A DNA stretch of 64,000 nucleotides from assembly GCA_030435675.1 (NCBI GenBank), contig CM059622.1, positions 15,996,001 to 16,060,000 of the forward strand, written 5' to 3'. A program made the position numbers and the translations under genes. Below, in pieces: positions 33,577 to 41,943 of this stretch (within the stretch, counting starts at the first letter, position 1; each line of letters starts with the position of its first letter). Below the pieces are notes generated by a model. The model made no database searches and was not told where the DNA came from. It worked only from the letters and a program-made list of their open reading frames with translations. The stretch is from Steinernema hermaphroditum (lineage: Eukaryota > Nematoda > Chromadorea > Rhabditida > Steinernematidae).

Positions 33577-34500
33577 ATGTGCCGAGTCTCGTGCACTGTG
33601 GCTGAAAGGTACAATGCCAAAGATACATCGCTTTTTAGACGTGAACTGACATATAAGATTTGCGCCCGAGGCAGCGCGGATTTGAGAATCATGAAGACAC
33701 TCTTTGAAACAGTCGCAACGAAAGTCCTGCACGACGAATCAATTCCCGTTGATCCCGTACCACAGCACATCTATGGTCCTCTACTGAGATGCCAAAGAAT
33801 GCTCGAGTTTAAAGAGAGCATTTTATACTTCCCAACTGTTCCAAATGAGTGTTTTGCCTTCAAGTCCGACCACTCTGTGGACGTAGCGAGAACACTTCGA
33901 AATGCCGAGACATTCCTTGATCCTGTCACCATGTTCGTTTACTATCTAGCCATGGGGCAAGTAAGTCGATTGGAAGCCGTGTGGAATGGGTGTGGCGAAG
34001 AGGAGAAGGCGCGGATGCCACAGATCGCCATCGCGTCGTACTTCATCCATCTGTTCGAGTATGGTGAGCCGGACCCTCGGTACAGTACCTTCAAGCTGTA
34101 CATAGAAGCTCGGAGGCTGTGGTACCTCGACCTTTGTCTGCACTTCTTCCAGAAGTGCTCTGCGGCTGACAAGACGTTCCTTTTCTTTTCTGACCTCCTG
34201 ACCGCGATGAGATCTTCACGTTTGGGAGAGTGGTGCCACAGCTGCAGGCATCTTGACCGACTACTCCAGAATGTGGACATTCAAATCGACCAAATCACGG
34301 AGGAGCAGATGAACTTCATCAAGAACGATGTTCTCAGACACTACTGCGACTATCTATCCCTTCCGTCGGAATGTCGCTTTCCTAAGTTGGATGCTTTCCT
34401 CTACGAGCTCGTACATCATCTCTATGCGCCGATGCAAGAAGCAGATCACTTGAATGGCCTCTCTCCTTCTCTCTCCGACTCTCTACAGCTACAGCCGTGA
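33577..34500 (+). CDS. Degenerate nuclear-receptor-like gene, single exon
   Basis: The open frame gives 307 residues. The start ATG lies 21 nt after a TTTGTAG acceptor that sits right behind the phosphatase poly(A) signal. The N-terminus (MCRVSCTVAERYN, FRRELTYKICARG, SADLR) looks like a nematode nuclear hormone receptor DNA-binding domain that has lost its first zinc finger and several cysteines. The remainder is helical and could be a ligand-binding domain (for example FIKNDVLRHYCDYLSLPSEC). This assignment is an inference. A strong GTAAGT at 33961 and an ACAG at about 34023 enclose a 63-bp segment without stops, which could be an optional intron. The last codons and 3' UTR overlap a relic of a Ly6-like gene. 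Confidence 0.5.
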   Translation: MCRVSCTVAERYNAKDTSLFRRELTYKICARGSADLRIMKTLFETVATKVLHDESIPVDPVPQHIYGPLLRCQRMLEFKESILYFPTVPNECFAFKSDHSVDVARTLRNAETFLDPVTMFVYYLAMGQVSRLEAVWNGCGEEEKARMPQIAIASYFIHLFEYGEPDPRYSTFKLYIEARRLWYLDLCLHFFQKCSAADKTFLFFSDLLTAMRSSRLGEWCHSCRHLDRLLQNVDIQIDQITEEQMNFIKNDVLRHYCDYLSLPSECRFPKLDAFLYELVHHLYAPMQEADHLNGLSPSLSDSLQLQP

Positions 34501-34605
34501 CTCCAACTGCTGAGACCATGAAGACCGCCACGTTCGTCGTGCCCGGACTCATCGATACGATCTCAGCCCTCCGTCACATCGCTTCATAAAAATCTGAATA
34601 AAATG
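34465..34605 (+). pseudogene. Relic of a Ly6-like gene 5' end
   Basis: The stretch CTACAGCCGTGACTCCA onward, including an ATGAAGACC start and a decayed signal peptide (MKTATFVVPGLIDTISAL), matches the 5' leader and first exon of the four Ly6-like genes downstream. Their first exon reads MKTSTLVLLGLVAATLIVD. The relic soon hits a stop and an AATAAA at about 34598, which may now serve the upstream gene. Confidence 0.6.
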
Positions 34606-34889
34606 CTTGTTGTTTTCGTAAACACGTTGATCAACTGTTGGAGCTACATATAGCCCGTTCAAAATTGATCTCCCAAAAAGAGAGCCTGTTTTCGTGATAG
34701 GATTTCCATTGGCAGAAGGAACATGCCACTACATTTGCTCCGTTTTGGGACGACCTTCCCTAACCTTCCCTAAACATCGAATGCTCCTGATCGATAGTGA
34801 CAAGGCGATGACGGCAACTGAACGGCTGACTCAACCCTTTGAACATTTGGGTTAAACCAGTTAACAGTTCGGATGTCGTTTTCGCATTT

Positions 34890-35245
34890 TCAACACTGAA
34901 AGATACGAAGAGGACCTGACCTGCTTCATCGAACGCATCTTCGCCCGAATGCTCTTGATCGACGGTGGAAAGACGATTCCCGACGAGTCGGACTACCCCT
35001 TCCTTCCGCAAACGTGGTTCTGTCGTCTGCACAAGGATTTCGGGTGGTACTCGGTGCTTCAAGCACCACTGGACAACAACGAAAAGACGAACATGACCAT
35101 CCAGATCAGTGAGTTCTTGCAAGAGAAAGGTGTTGTAGAGGAGAACGCGGAGACGGCGGCGGACGCCTTCTACTGGAAGCTCCGAAAGTACAAGACGGAG
35201 TCGGAAGAGGTGCCCGTTGAGATTGACGCCCAAAAGTTCTACTAG
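34890..35245 (+). CDS. Open frame, possible gene fragment of unknown family
   Basis: About 115 codons are open to a stop at 35245, with protein-like composition (RYEEDLTCFIERIFARMLLI and later DAFYWKLRKYKTESEEVPVE). No start codon with a leader or clear splice acceptor was found upstream; the first ATG is at 34949. A short stretch near 34785 repeats part of it (GAATGCTC, GATCGA, then GGCGATG). It may be the last exon of a gene whose front is missing. The complementary strand is also open but looks like a shadow. Confidence 0.35.
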
Positions 35246-35382
35246 AAGGAAGAAGTTAACGTTGCCGTCTGCGATTCGCCGGAGCGTCTACAGGCGAACG
35301 TGCAGACCATATGTCTATTTGTCAAAACGAGACAAGAATTCAAATCTGTGTCTACTCTTGCAAAACAAGACAGAATAAACGC

Positions 35383-35390
35383 ATAAAAGG
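35383..35390 (+). promoter_or_regulatory. TATA-like box of Ly6-like gene 1, with a conserved palindrome
   Basis: ATAAAAGG is followed at once by GGACCGATCGGTCGATTC, which contains the palindrome ACCGATCGGT. The same block stands about 140 bp before the ATG in copies 2 (36429), 3 (37470) and 4 (38745). Confidence 0.65.
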
Positions 35391-35523
35391 GGACCGATCG
35401 GTCGATTCGGCGGAATCGAAGCGCCAGTCGCTCGTTTCACCGACCGAAGACTCCTCTGCCCGTCTCCACTCCGACAGCCGTGACTCCAGCTGCTTCGCCG
35501 CTCGACGATCGACTGCTCCGGCC

Positions 35524-35956
35524 ATGAAGACGTCCACACTCGTTCTGCTTGGACTTGTCGCCGCCACGCTGATCGTCGATCCGATCTTTGCTCTCCGCTG
35601 CCGTGTTTACGAGTACCGCCGCGGGATAATAAAAAGGAAAGAGGGTGAAGAAGAATGCAACCCGGGAGAAGTTTGCATCTCTACTCTTCGTGAGTTGATG
35701 CGAAAAACTTTAAATTAAACGGTTCGTTATAGGAGGGGTGCGAGACAAGATTAATGGATGCCACCGCCGCAGATACTATGACGTGCGTTTCTTTATATGT
35801 ATGTATATATAGTCTCTCGTTATTTAGGTGCTCAATAAGGTGATGAGAGACTTCAAAGGAGTGATAACCTATTACTGCGACACGGATTTGTGCAACAAGA
35901 TTATGCCAGAGCGTTTGGAGGCGGAAGGTCTGGTAACGATGTACCAGTCCGTGTGA
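35524..35956 (+). CDS. Ly6/uPAR-like small secreted protein, copy 1
   Basis: Exons: 35524..35689, 35733..35782, 35828..35956, giving 114 residues. It has a signal peptide (MKTSTLVLLGLVAATLIVD) cleaved before LRCRVY, spaced cysteines and the terminal motif YYCDTDLCN, typical of the Ly6 three-finger fold. No C-terminal hydrophobic tail is seen, so it is probably secreted rather than GPI-anchored. It lacks one Cys of the CC pair found in the other copies (YYC instead of YCC). The ligand or partner is unknown. An AATAAA lies at about 36020. Confidence 0.8.
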
Positions 35957-36569
35957 CTTCTTTCTCTGTTCACCGTCTCGACTTTTTAGTACACTTGTGA
36001 TGTGTCCTTGTACGATTCGAATAAAGTGCTTGTGAGTGTGTTCTTGTAACGGCAAATTGGCGTTAGAAATACGGGTATCTGAACAGGATTTGAAGGACAA
36101 AATGGCCTGTAACGGGCTTGCCTGGTGGTAACTGGTGATCCTTCGCATTCATGACGCCTCAGAGCCATTCATTCATCCTTATTTCTAGTAGACGGACTAT
36201 GGCCTTGAGACTCGCGGGTTTAATCTTGTTACCCGAGACCAGAGACGAGAGTCGATGCAAAAGTACCGCATTTTGATGTGTTTGTTATCCATACAGTACG
36301 ATTTCCCTTATAAATTTTGAGGCCGGAGCGTCTACAGGCCGGCGTGCAGACCATGCATGTCCATTTGTCGAAACGAGACGAGAATGCAAATCTGTGTCTA
36401 CTTTTGCAAAACAAGACAGAATAAACGCATAAAAGGGGACCGATCGGTCGATTCGGCGGAATCGAAGCGCCAGTCGCTCGTTTCACCGACCGAAGACTCC
36501 TTTGCCCGTCTCCACTCCGACAGCCGTGACTCCAGCTGCTTCGCCGCTCGACGATCGACTGCTCCGGCC

Positions 36570-37027
36570 ATGAAGACGTCCACACTCGTTCTGCTTGGAC
36601 TTGTCGCCGCCACGCTGATCGTCGATCCGATCTCTTCTCTCCGCTGCCGTGTTTACCGTAATAATAAGGGGATAGTAGAAAGGAAAGAGGGTGAAAAAGA
36701 ATGCAAACCGAAAGAACTTTGCAGCTCTTTCCGTTTTATTGGTTAGTTGATGCGAGAAAACTGTAAATTCAACAAGTCGTTATAGGAGTGGCACAGCACG
36801 TCAGCGATAATGACTGCATACCTCTTGAAGGCTGTCCGGTGCGTTCCTTTATATGTATGTATATAAAGTCTCTTATTATTTAGGTGCTCAATAAGATGAC
36901 GACAGACCGATTTAACCAAATGACGACCTATTGCTGTGAGACGGACTTGTGCAACCCGATTCTGCCGCTACCCACTAAGCCGCCCGGCCCTGGCCGCCGT
37001 TGGCGGCGGAACGCGAAAGCGGTGTGA
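36570..37027 (+). CDS. Ly6/uPAR-like small secreted protein, copy 2
   Basis: Exons: 36570..36741, 36786..36838, 36884..37027, giving 122 residues. The signal peptide is identical to copy 1, the mature start is LRCRVYRNNKG, and the Ly6 end motif is YCCETDLCN. The C-terminus is a basic Pro/Arg stretch (KPPGPGRRWRRNAKAV) not present in copies 1 and 3. The promoter block with ATAAAAGG is at 36429. The first exon and leader are far more conserved among copies than the mature part. Confidence 0.82.
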
Positions 37028-37610
37028 GAAGAATGTCCGCCATGTAACTTCTCTTTCTGTTCACTGTCTCCACTTTTAGTGCACCTGTGAAATGTTAAGT
37101 AAAGTGTTTGTGAATGGGTTCTTGTAACGGCAAATGGCGTTAGAAATACGGGTACCGGAACAGGATTTGGATGACAGAATGGCCTATGACTGGCATGACC
37201 ATCACCTTCGCCTTCGCAACGACTCGGAGCCAGATCTCTGGTCGAGACTTTCGGGTGTAATTTTTTACCCATGACGAGATCCGAGAGTCGTAACAAGAGT
37301 ACCGCATTTGGATGTGTTTGTCATCCATAAAGTACGATTTCCTTTATAAATCTTGAGGCCGGAGCGACATATGCCCCCCCCCCCCTTTGAGGCCCATATG
37401 TCTATTTGTCAAAACGAGACAAGAATTCAAATCTGTGTCTACTTTTGCAAAACAAGACAGAATAAACGCATAAAAGGGGACCGATCGGTCGATTCGGCGG
37501 AATCGCAGCGCTAGTCGCTCGCTTCACCGACCGAAGACTCCTCTGCCCGTCTCCACTCCGACAGCCGTGACTCCAGCTGCTTCGCCGCTCGACGATCGAC
37601 TGCTTCAGCC

Positions 37611-38059
37611 ATGAAGACGTCCACACTCGTTCTGCTTGGACTTGTCGCCGCCACGCTGATCGTCGATCCGATCTCTGCTCTCCGCTGCCGTGTTTATGAG
37701 AATTTGAACGGGATCGTAAAGAGGAAACAGGGTGAAACAGAATGCAACCCGGAAGAACTTTGTAGCACTACTTTTATGTATGGTTAGTTGATGCAAGAAA
37801 GCTTTAAATTCAACGGCTCGATATAGCAGAGCAGAACTACTTCAGCATTAATGAATGCAGTCTCCGCAGAGAATGTCCGGTGCGTTTGTTTATATGTATG
37901 TATATAAAGTCTTTCATTATTTAGCAGGCCCTCAATAAGATGACGAGAGTCGGCGGATTCTTAAAAGAGATAAACTATTGCTGCGACACGGATTTGTGCA
38001 ACCCGATTATGCCAGGGCGATTGGCGGCGGAACGTATAGCCAGAATGTACGCCATGTGA
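37611..38059 (+). CDS. Ly6/uPAR-like small secreted protein, copy 3
   Basis: Exons: 37611..37782, 37827..37879, 37928..38059, giving 118 residues. It has the same signal peptide, the mature start LRCRVYENLNG and the end motif YCCDTDLCN. The last exon uses an acceptor 3 nt downstream of the usual one (TTTAGCAG then GCCCTCAATAAG). A run of about 13 C residues at about 37375 lies in its upstream region. The promoter block is at 37470. Confidence 0.82.
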
Positions 38060-38267
38060 CTTCTCTTTCTGTTCACCGACTCCACTTTTTAGTGCATCTG
38101 TGATATGTTAAGTAAAGTGTCTGTGAATGTGTTCTCGTAACGGAAAATTGGCGTTAGAAATACGGGTATCTGAACAGGATTTTGAAGACAGAATGGCCTG
38201 TGACGGGCTTGACTGACACATCACCTTCGTCTTCGCAACGCTTCCGAGCTATTCAACTTCCTGTCTA

Positions 38268-38655
38268 TTGGGTTGGTGCATAAGTTCTTGCCGTTTTTTT
38301 TATCTACGCTTTCTCAGTATTTTTTATTAATGTTCCGCGGATTGTAACATATCGTTTGAAAGACCTATCTCTGCTCTACACCAGCGTAGTAGCACTTTTC
38401 ATTTATATCCATACTCTATATAAATTTAAGGATATTCAGGTGCATCTTCCAGGTGGTAAAAAGTAGTATTTGCGGCACGTGCTTTTTTTGTCTTCCGTCG
38501 AGGTCAAAAAAAAAATAAAAAGTGTTACCATTTTGGTGTAGAGCAAAACAATGACTTCTGTATGGTGGGCTGGTAAGGGCTTGCTACATTGGGAAATGCT
38601 GTAGCGGAACAAGACGGTCCACCAGAACTTGTACATCGCCTAGCAGAATCGTTTG
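38268..38655 (+). mobile_element. Truncated mariner-type transposon
   Basis: After a TA dinucleotide the sequence TTGGGTTGGTGCATAAGTTC matches the form of a mariner terminal repeat. Near 38552 the frame reads SVWWAGKGLLHWEML, matching the mariner transposase block around the second catalytic Asp; here the expected Asp is replaced by Ala. The right half is missing, and the fragment runs into the upstream block of Ly6-like copy 4. Confidence 0.7.
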
Positions 38656-38885
38656 AAACAAGCAGACCATGCATGTCCATTTGTCGAAATGATACAAGAA
38701 TGCAAATCTGTGTCTACTCTTGCAAAACAAGACAAAATAAACGCATAAAAGGGGACCGATCGGTCGATTCGGCGGAATCGCAGCGCTAGTCGCTCGCTTC
38801 ACCGACCGAAGACTCCTCTGCCCGTCTCCACTCCGATAGCCGTCACTCCAGCTGCTTCGCCGCTCGACGATCGACTGCTCCGGCC

Positions 38886-39364
38886 ATGAAGACGTCTACA
38901 CTCGTTCTGCTTGGACTTGTCGCCGCCACGCTGATCGTCGATCCGATCTCTTCTCTCCGCTGCCGTGTTTACCGTAATAATAAGGGGATAATAACAGCGG
39001 AAGATGAAACAGAATGCCATCCGGGAGGACTTTGCAGCTCTATTCTTGTTTATCGTTAGTTGATGCGAAAAACTTTAATTTCAGTGTATCGATATAGGTA
39101 AGAACATCGTCAACTACTACGGCAGCGTGAGTCACTGCATTTACCGCGATAGGTGTCCAGTGCGTTCCTTTATATGTATGTATATGAAGTCTCTTTATTT
39201 AGCCGGTGCTCAATAATATAGAGCGAGTCAGCGGAACAATGGAAGTGGCAGCCTATTGCTGCGACACGGATTTCTGCAACACGATTCTGCTGCCACCTGG
39301 TGTTACTACTCCGCCGCCCGGCTCTAGACGCAGAATCGGTGGCGTTTGGCGGCGGAACGTGTAA
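38886..39364 (+). CDS. Ly6/uPAR-like small secreted protein, copy 4
   Basis: Exons: 38886..39054, 39098..39159, 39203..39364, giving 130 residues. It has the shared signal peptide, the mature start LRCRVYRNNKG (as in copy 2), the end motif YCCDTDFCN, and a Pro/Arg C-terminus (TPPPGSRRRIGGVWRRNV) like copy 2. Copies 2 and 4 therefore form one subgroup. The promoter block is at 38745. A mariner fragment adjoins its upstream region. Confidence 0.82.
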
Positions 39365-39633
39365 GAAGAATGTCCGCCATGTGACTTCTCTCTTTGTTCA
39401 CCATCTCGACTTTTTAGTACACTTGTGATTTGTCCTTGTACGATTCGAATAAAGTGCTTGTGAGTGTGTTCTTTTAATGGAAAATTGGCGTTAGAAATAC
39501 GGGTATCTGAACAGGATTTCCACAGCAATCTCCAAACGTCTCTGCGTATCTGACTTGGGACTTGCTTCCCTTGGCCGTTTCCATTGAACACTGTGAGAGC
39601 TCAAATTCACTATTTCTCAGCGCTAAAAACTCT

Positions 39634-40584
39634 TTATTCCATTGTGAAACTTATGACTCTATCCGAACTTCTCTGAAACATTTGCCGCACCATTCTCTGC
39701 GCAGTTCTCAAATACGGTTGAAATGTTACAATCGATACAACGGAGTAGACGGTTCCATGATTCGCAGCGATGAACGTGGCGATCATCGTAATTTCTCGGC
39801 TATATGGGAAATAAGGGAAAACGGTACATAGTAGGCTAATCGACAGAGGCACGGCGCCGAAGATTAGTGGCACTGCTGTGTTGATGAGCAGATAGAAGAG
39901 GAATTTTCGATGGAGCTCCAACGTCTTCGTGCTCAAAACGTTCTTCATTTTGATAAGATGTTTTCGGAGAAGAAGTGAAAACACTATTAATATACAAACA
40001 GTTGCCAGTATGGCGATGAAATATCCTACAACCATGAAGTTCTTGCCCAAACCATATGGCCAGAAGCAGTAGGCTCCTTCTCGAGATGGTAACTCACCTC
40101 TGATGGGATAGTCATCGTAGGAAATGAAGAATTGAACGGAGACATATGCAACAAAAGCGCAGGCAGATAGGTGTAGGGATGCGCAGATAAGGAATATCCA
40201 CGCAGGACTCACTGCCCTGAACAGGTCAGGATGAGCAAAGACAAAGTAGCGATATGGAAAGGAGAACCATAAAGATATGGAGCCATTGAGTATACAAGCG
40301 ATTATGCAGCCGAAAAGGGCATGAGCGACGTATTCATTTGTCGTGATGAGACCCAGAAGCCCATCTACTAGGAAGCATTGGGCTGGAAAGAGAGGGTGTA
40401 TGTGAAGCAGCAAGGAGAACACGTTCCCTAGTAGGTTCCACGCCATGATGTCCAGAATGATTCGTGGGAGAGCGTCCATGTTTTTTGGGGAATGACGGAA
40501 AATGATGTACATGGCCGGCAGGGAGATGAGGAAATGGATCGCGGCACCGATGTCCAGAGCTCTGTTGAAAACCTGCTCCAGCAT
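39634..40584 (-). CDS. Nematode seven-transmembrane chemoreceptor (Srh/Sri-like)
   Basis: A single exon of 316 residues. It is a predicted chemosensory GPCR of the nematode Str superfamily. Seven hydrophobic segments can be counted, from AAIHFLISLPAMYIIF to TMIATFIAANHGTVYSVVSI. The family-like PYRYFVFAHP follows TM3. The C-terminus has the HGTVYSVVSIVTFQPYLRTA pattern, similar to the HG-to-KPYR ends of Srh and Sri receptors. No introns were found, unlike most of its C. elegans relatives. Confidence 0.8.
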   Translation of the reverse strand: MLEQVFNRALDIGAAIHFLISLPAMYIIFRHSPKNMDALPRIILDIMAWNLLGNVFSLLLHIHPLFPAQCFLVDGLLGLITTNEYVAHALFGCIIACILNGSISLWFSFPYRYFVFAHPDLFRAVSPAWIFLICASLHLSACAFVAYVSVQFFISYDDYPIRGELPSREGAYCFWPYGLGKNFMVVGYFIAILATVCILIVFSLLLRKHLIKMKNVLSTKTLELHRKFLFYLLINTAVPLIFGAVPLSISLLCTVFPYFPYSREITMIATFIAANHGTVYSVVSIVTFQPYLRTAQRMVRQMFQRSSDRVISFTME

Positions 40585-41353
40585 GGATGGAGATGGATTG
40601 AAGTGGTAGTGGTATAACGAGCAAGGAAATGTACTGAACTAACCTAAACTTAAGCCACAAAACAACCGTGAATTATTCTCCTGCTCTAGATTGGAGTATT
40701 CTCCAAATAGTTAGCTTTGTTACGTAGAATATCCGACCTGGCCAAGGACTTCGCTCGTCCTTATGCAGCGAATACGTGTGCTCAGTCTGTCATTATGGCA
40801 TCGGACACCCTTGTTTATAAACAGTGACGTCAAAGAATTGATGAGCGGGTGGCAATTATCCACGTGGTGTAAAAAGGCATACATTTCGGCCATGTTGTTC
40901 TATATGGTAGAAAAAATAGAACCAGCATATGCTTAAGTTCGTTTCAAAAAGAGAAGGGCGTGTACATCGATGTTGATCATTCATTACAACAAAATGTGTG
41001 ATGGCTTACATTTGACATGAGTCATGGGTGTTATATTCCTTTTTTTGATAAACGATAAGTTCATAACAAAAAAGTCGTTTTCGAAGCACGCTATGGATTG
41101 AAGATATCGTATGTCCCCAAAAAGCAAAACAGCCTAATCATGCAGTGTAGAATAGGATATTTAAAGTCGTATTTTGAAACCTAAACTTTGCGACCTCAAG
41201 AGAAAACAACATGTTGATCAAGAACATGAATTCATATCATGAGGAACTACAATGAGAACTACTTGTTGGTTCCAGAATGTCTCATAGCCTCTTGCGCTCA
41301 AATTCTCACTTATTCTCATCAAGCTCTCTGTAATGTTCCTATAGTGGTCCTTG
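40585..41353. other. Intergenic, no gene seen
   Basis: AT-rich sequence upstream of the chemoreceptor. The end near 41333-41352 (ATGTTCCTATAGTGGTCCTT) recurs inverted at 43604-43623 beside another copy of the foldback element. Confidence 0.45.
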
Positions 41354-41800
41354 TAAGCATCTCCGAAAAGACGCAGTTCCAAAATTTATCTCGCCACTTC
41401 CATTTGAAAGAGCGGATCTAATGTTTACCTCAAACTTGGGTAATTAAACCGACGACGATGTGGTGTGGAGGCTGTTGTGTGGAGAGCGACTATGTCTTTG
41501 CTGCGGTGGGAGGTCCTACTCCTGTGGAGAGTGATCGCGTCGCTTTCACGTGCGCACGGGTGGCAGCATCGCATTGCTTTGCCGCGTACAAAAGAGAACC
41601 TCCGACCGAGAGATTTCTCTGTTTCTCTGGAGTAGAAACCTCGCAGCGCTGCAGCGAGATAGTCGCTCCCCACACAAGAGCCTCCACACCACATCGACGT
41701 CGGTTTAATTACCCAAGTTTGAGGTAAACATTAGATCCGCTCTTTCAAATGGAAGTGGCGAGATAAATTTTGGAACTGCGTCTTTTTCGAGATGCTTATA
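41354..41800. mobile_element. Foldback MITE, family 'AAGCATCTCC', copy 1
   Basis: Long inverted arms begin AAGCATCTCC and contain GACGCAGTTCCAAAATTTAT, TCGCCACTTCCATTTGAAAG and GGTAATTAAACCGACGACG. The whole roughly 447 bp can fold on itself. It has no coding capacity. Other copies lie at 42872-43603, 52591-53449 and 54031-54190. Confidence 0.85.
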
Positions 41801-41943
41801 AGAACAGGATGAGAATACAACTTTGTTAAGGTACATGTTCCTTCAAGATGAGCTACTATGTTAACATTGCGACAAGTGCACGTACTGTGTTAAATTTTTA
41901 TTTTTTTCTTATTATTCACCCAAAATAGCTTTGAGCAGGTTAA

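Noticed and set aside
34760..35233. A 157-codon minus-strand frame
   Set aside because: The plus-strand frame over the same bases has more protein-like composition; the minus frame has no signal, splice site or recognisable motif.
41425..41727. Similar open frames on both strands ending RRRFNYPSLR, recurring at 43 and 54 kb
   Set aside because: They come from the inverted arms of the foldback element, which translate alike on both strands.
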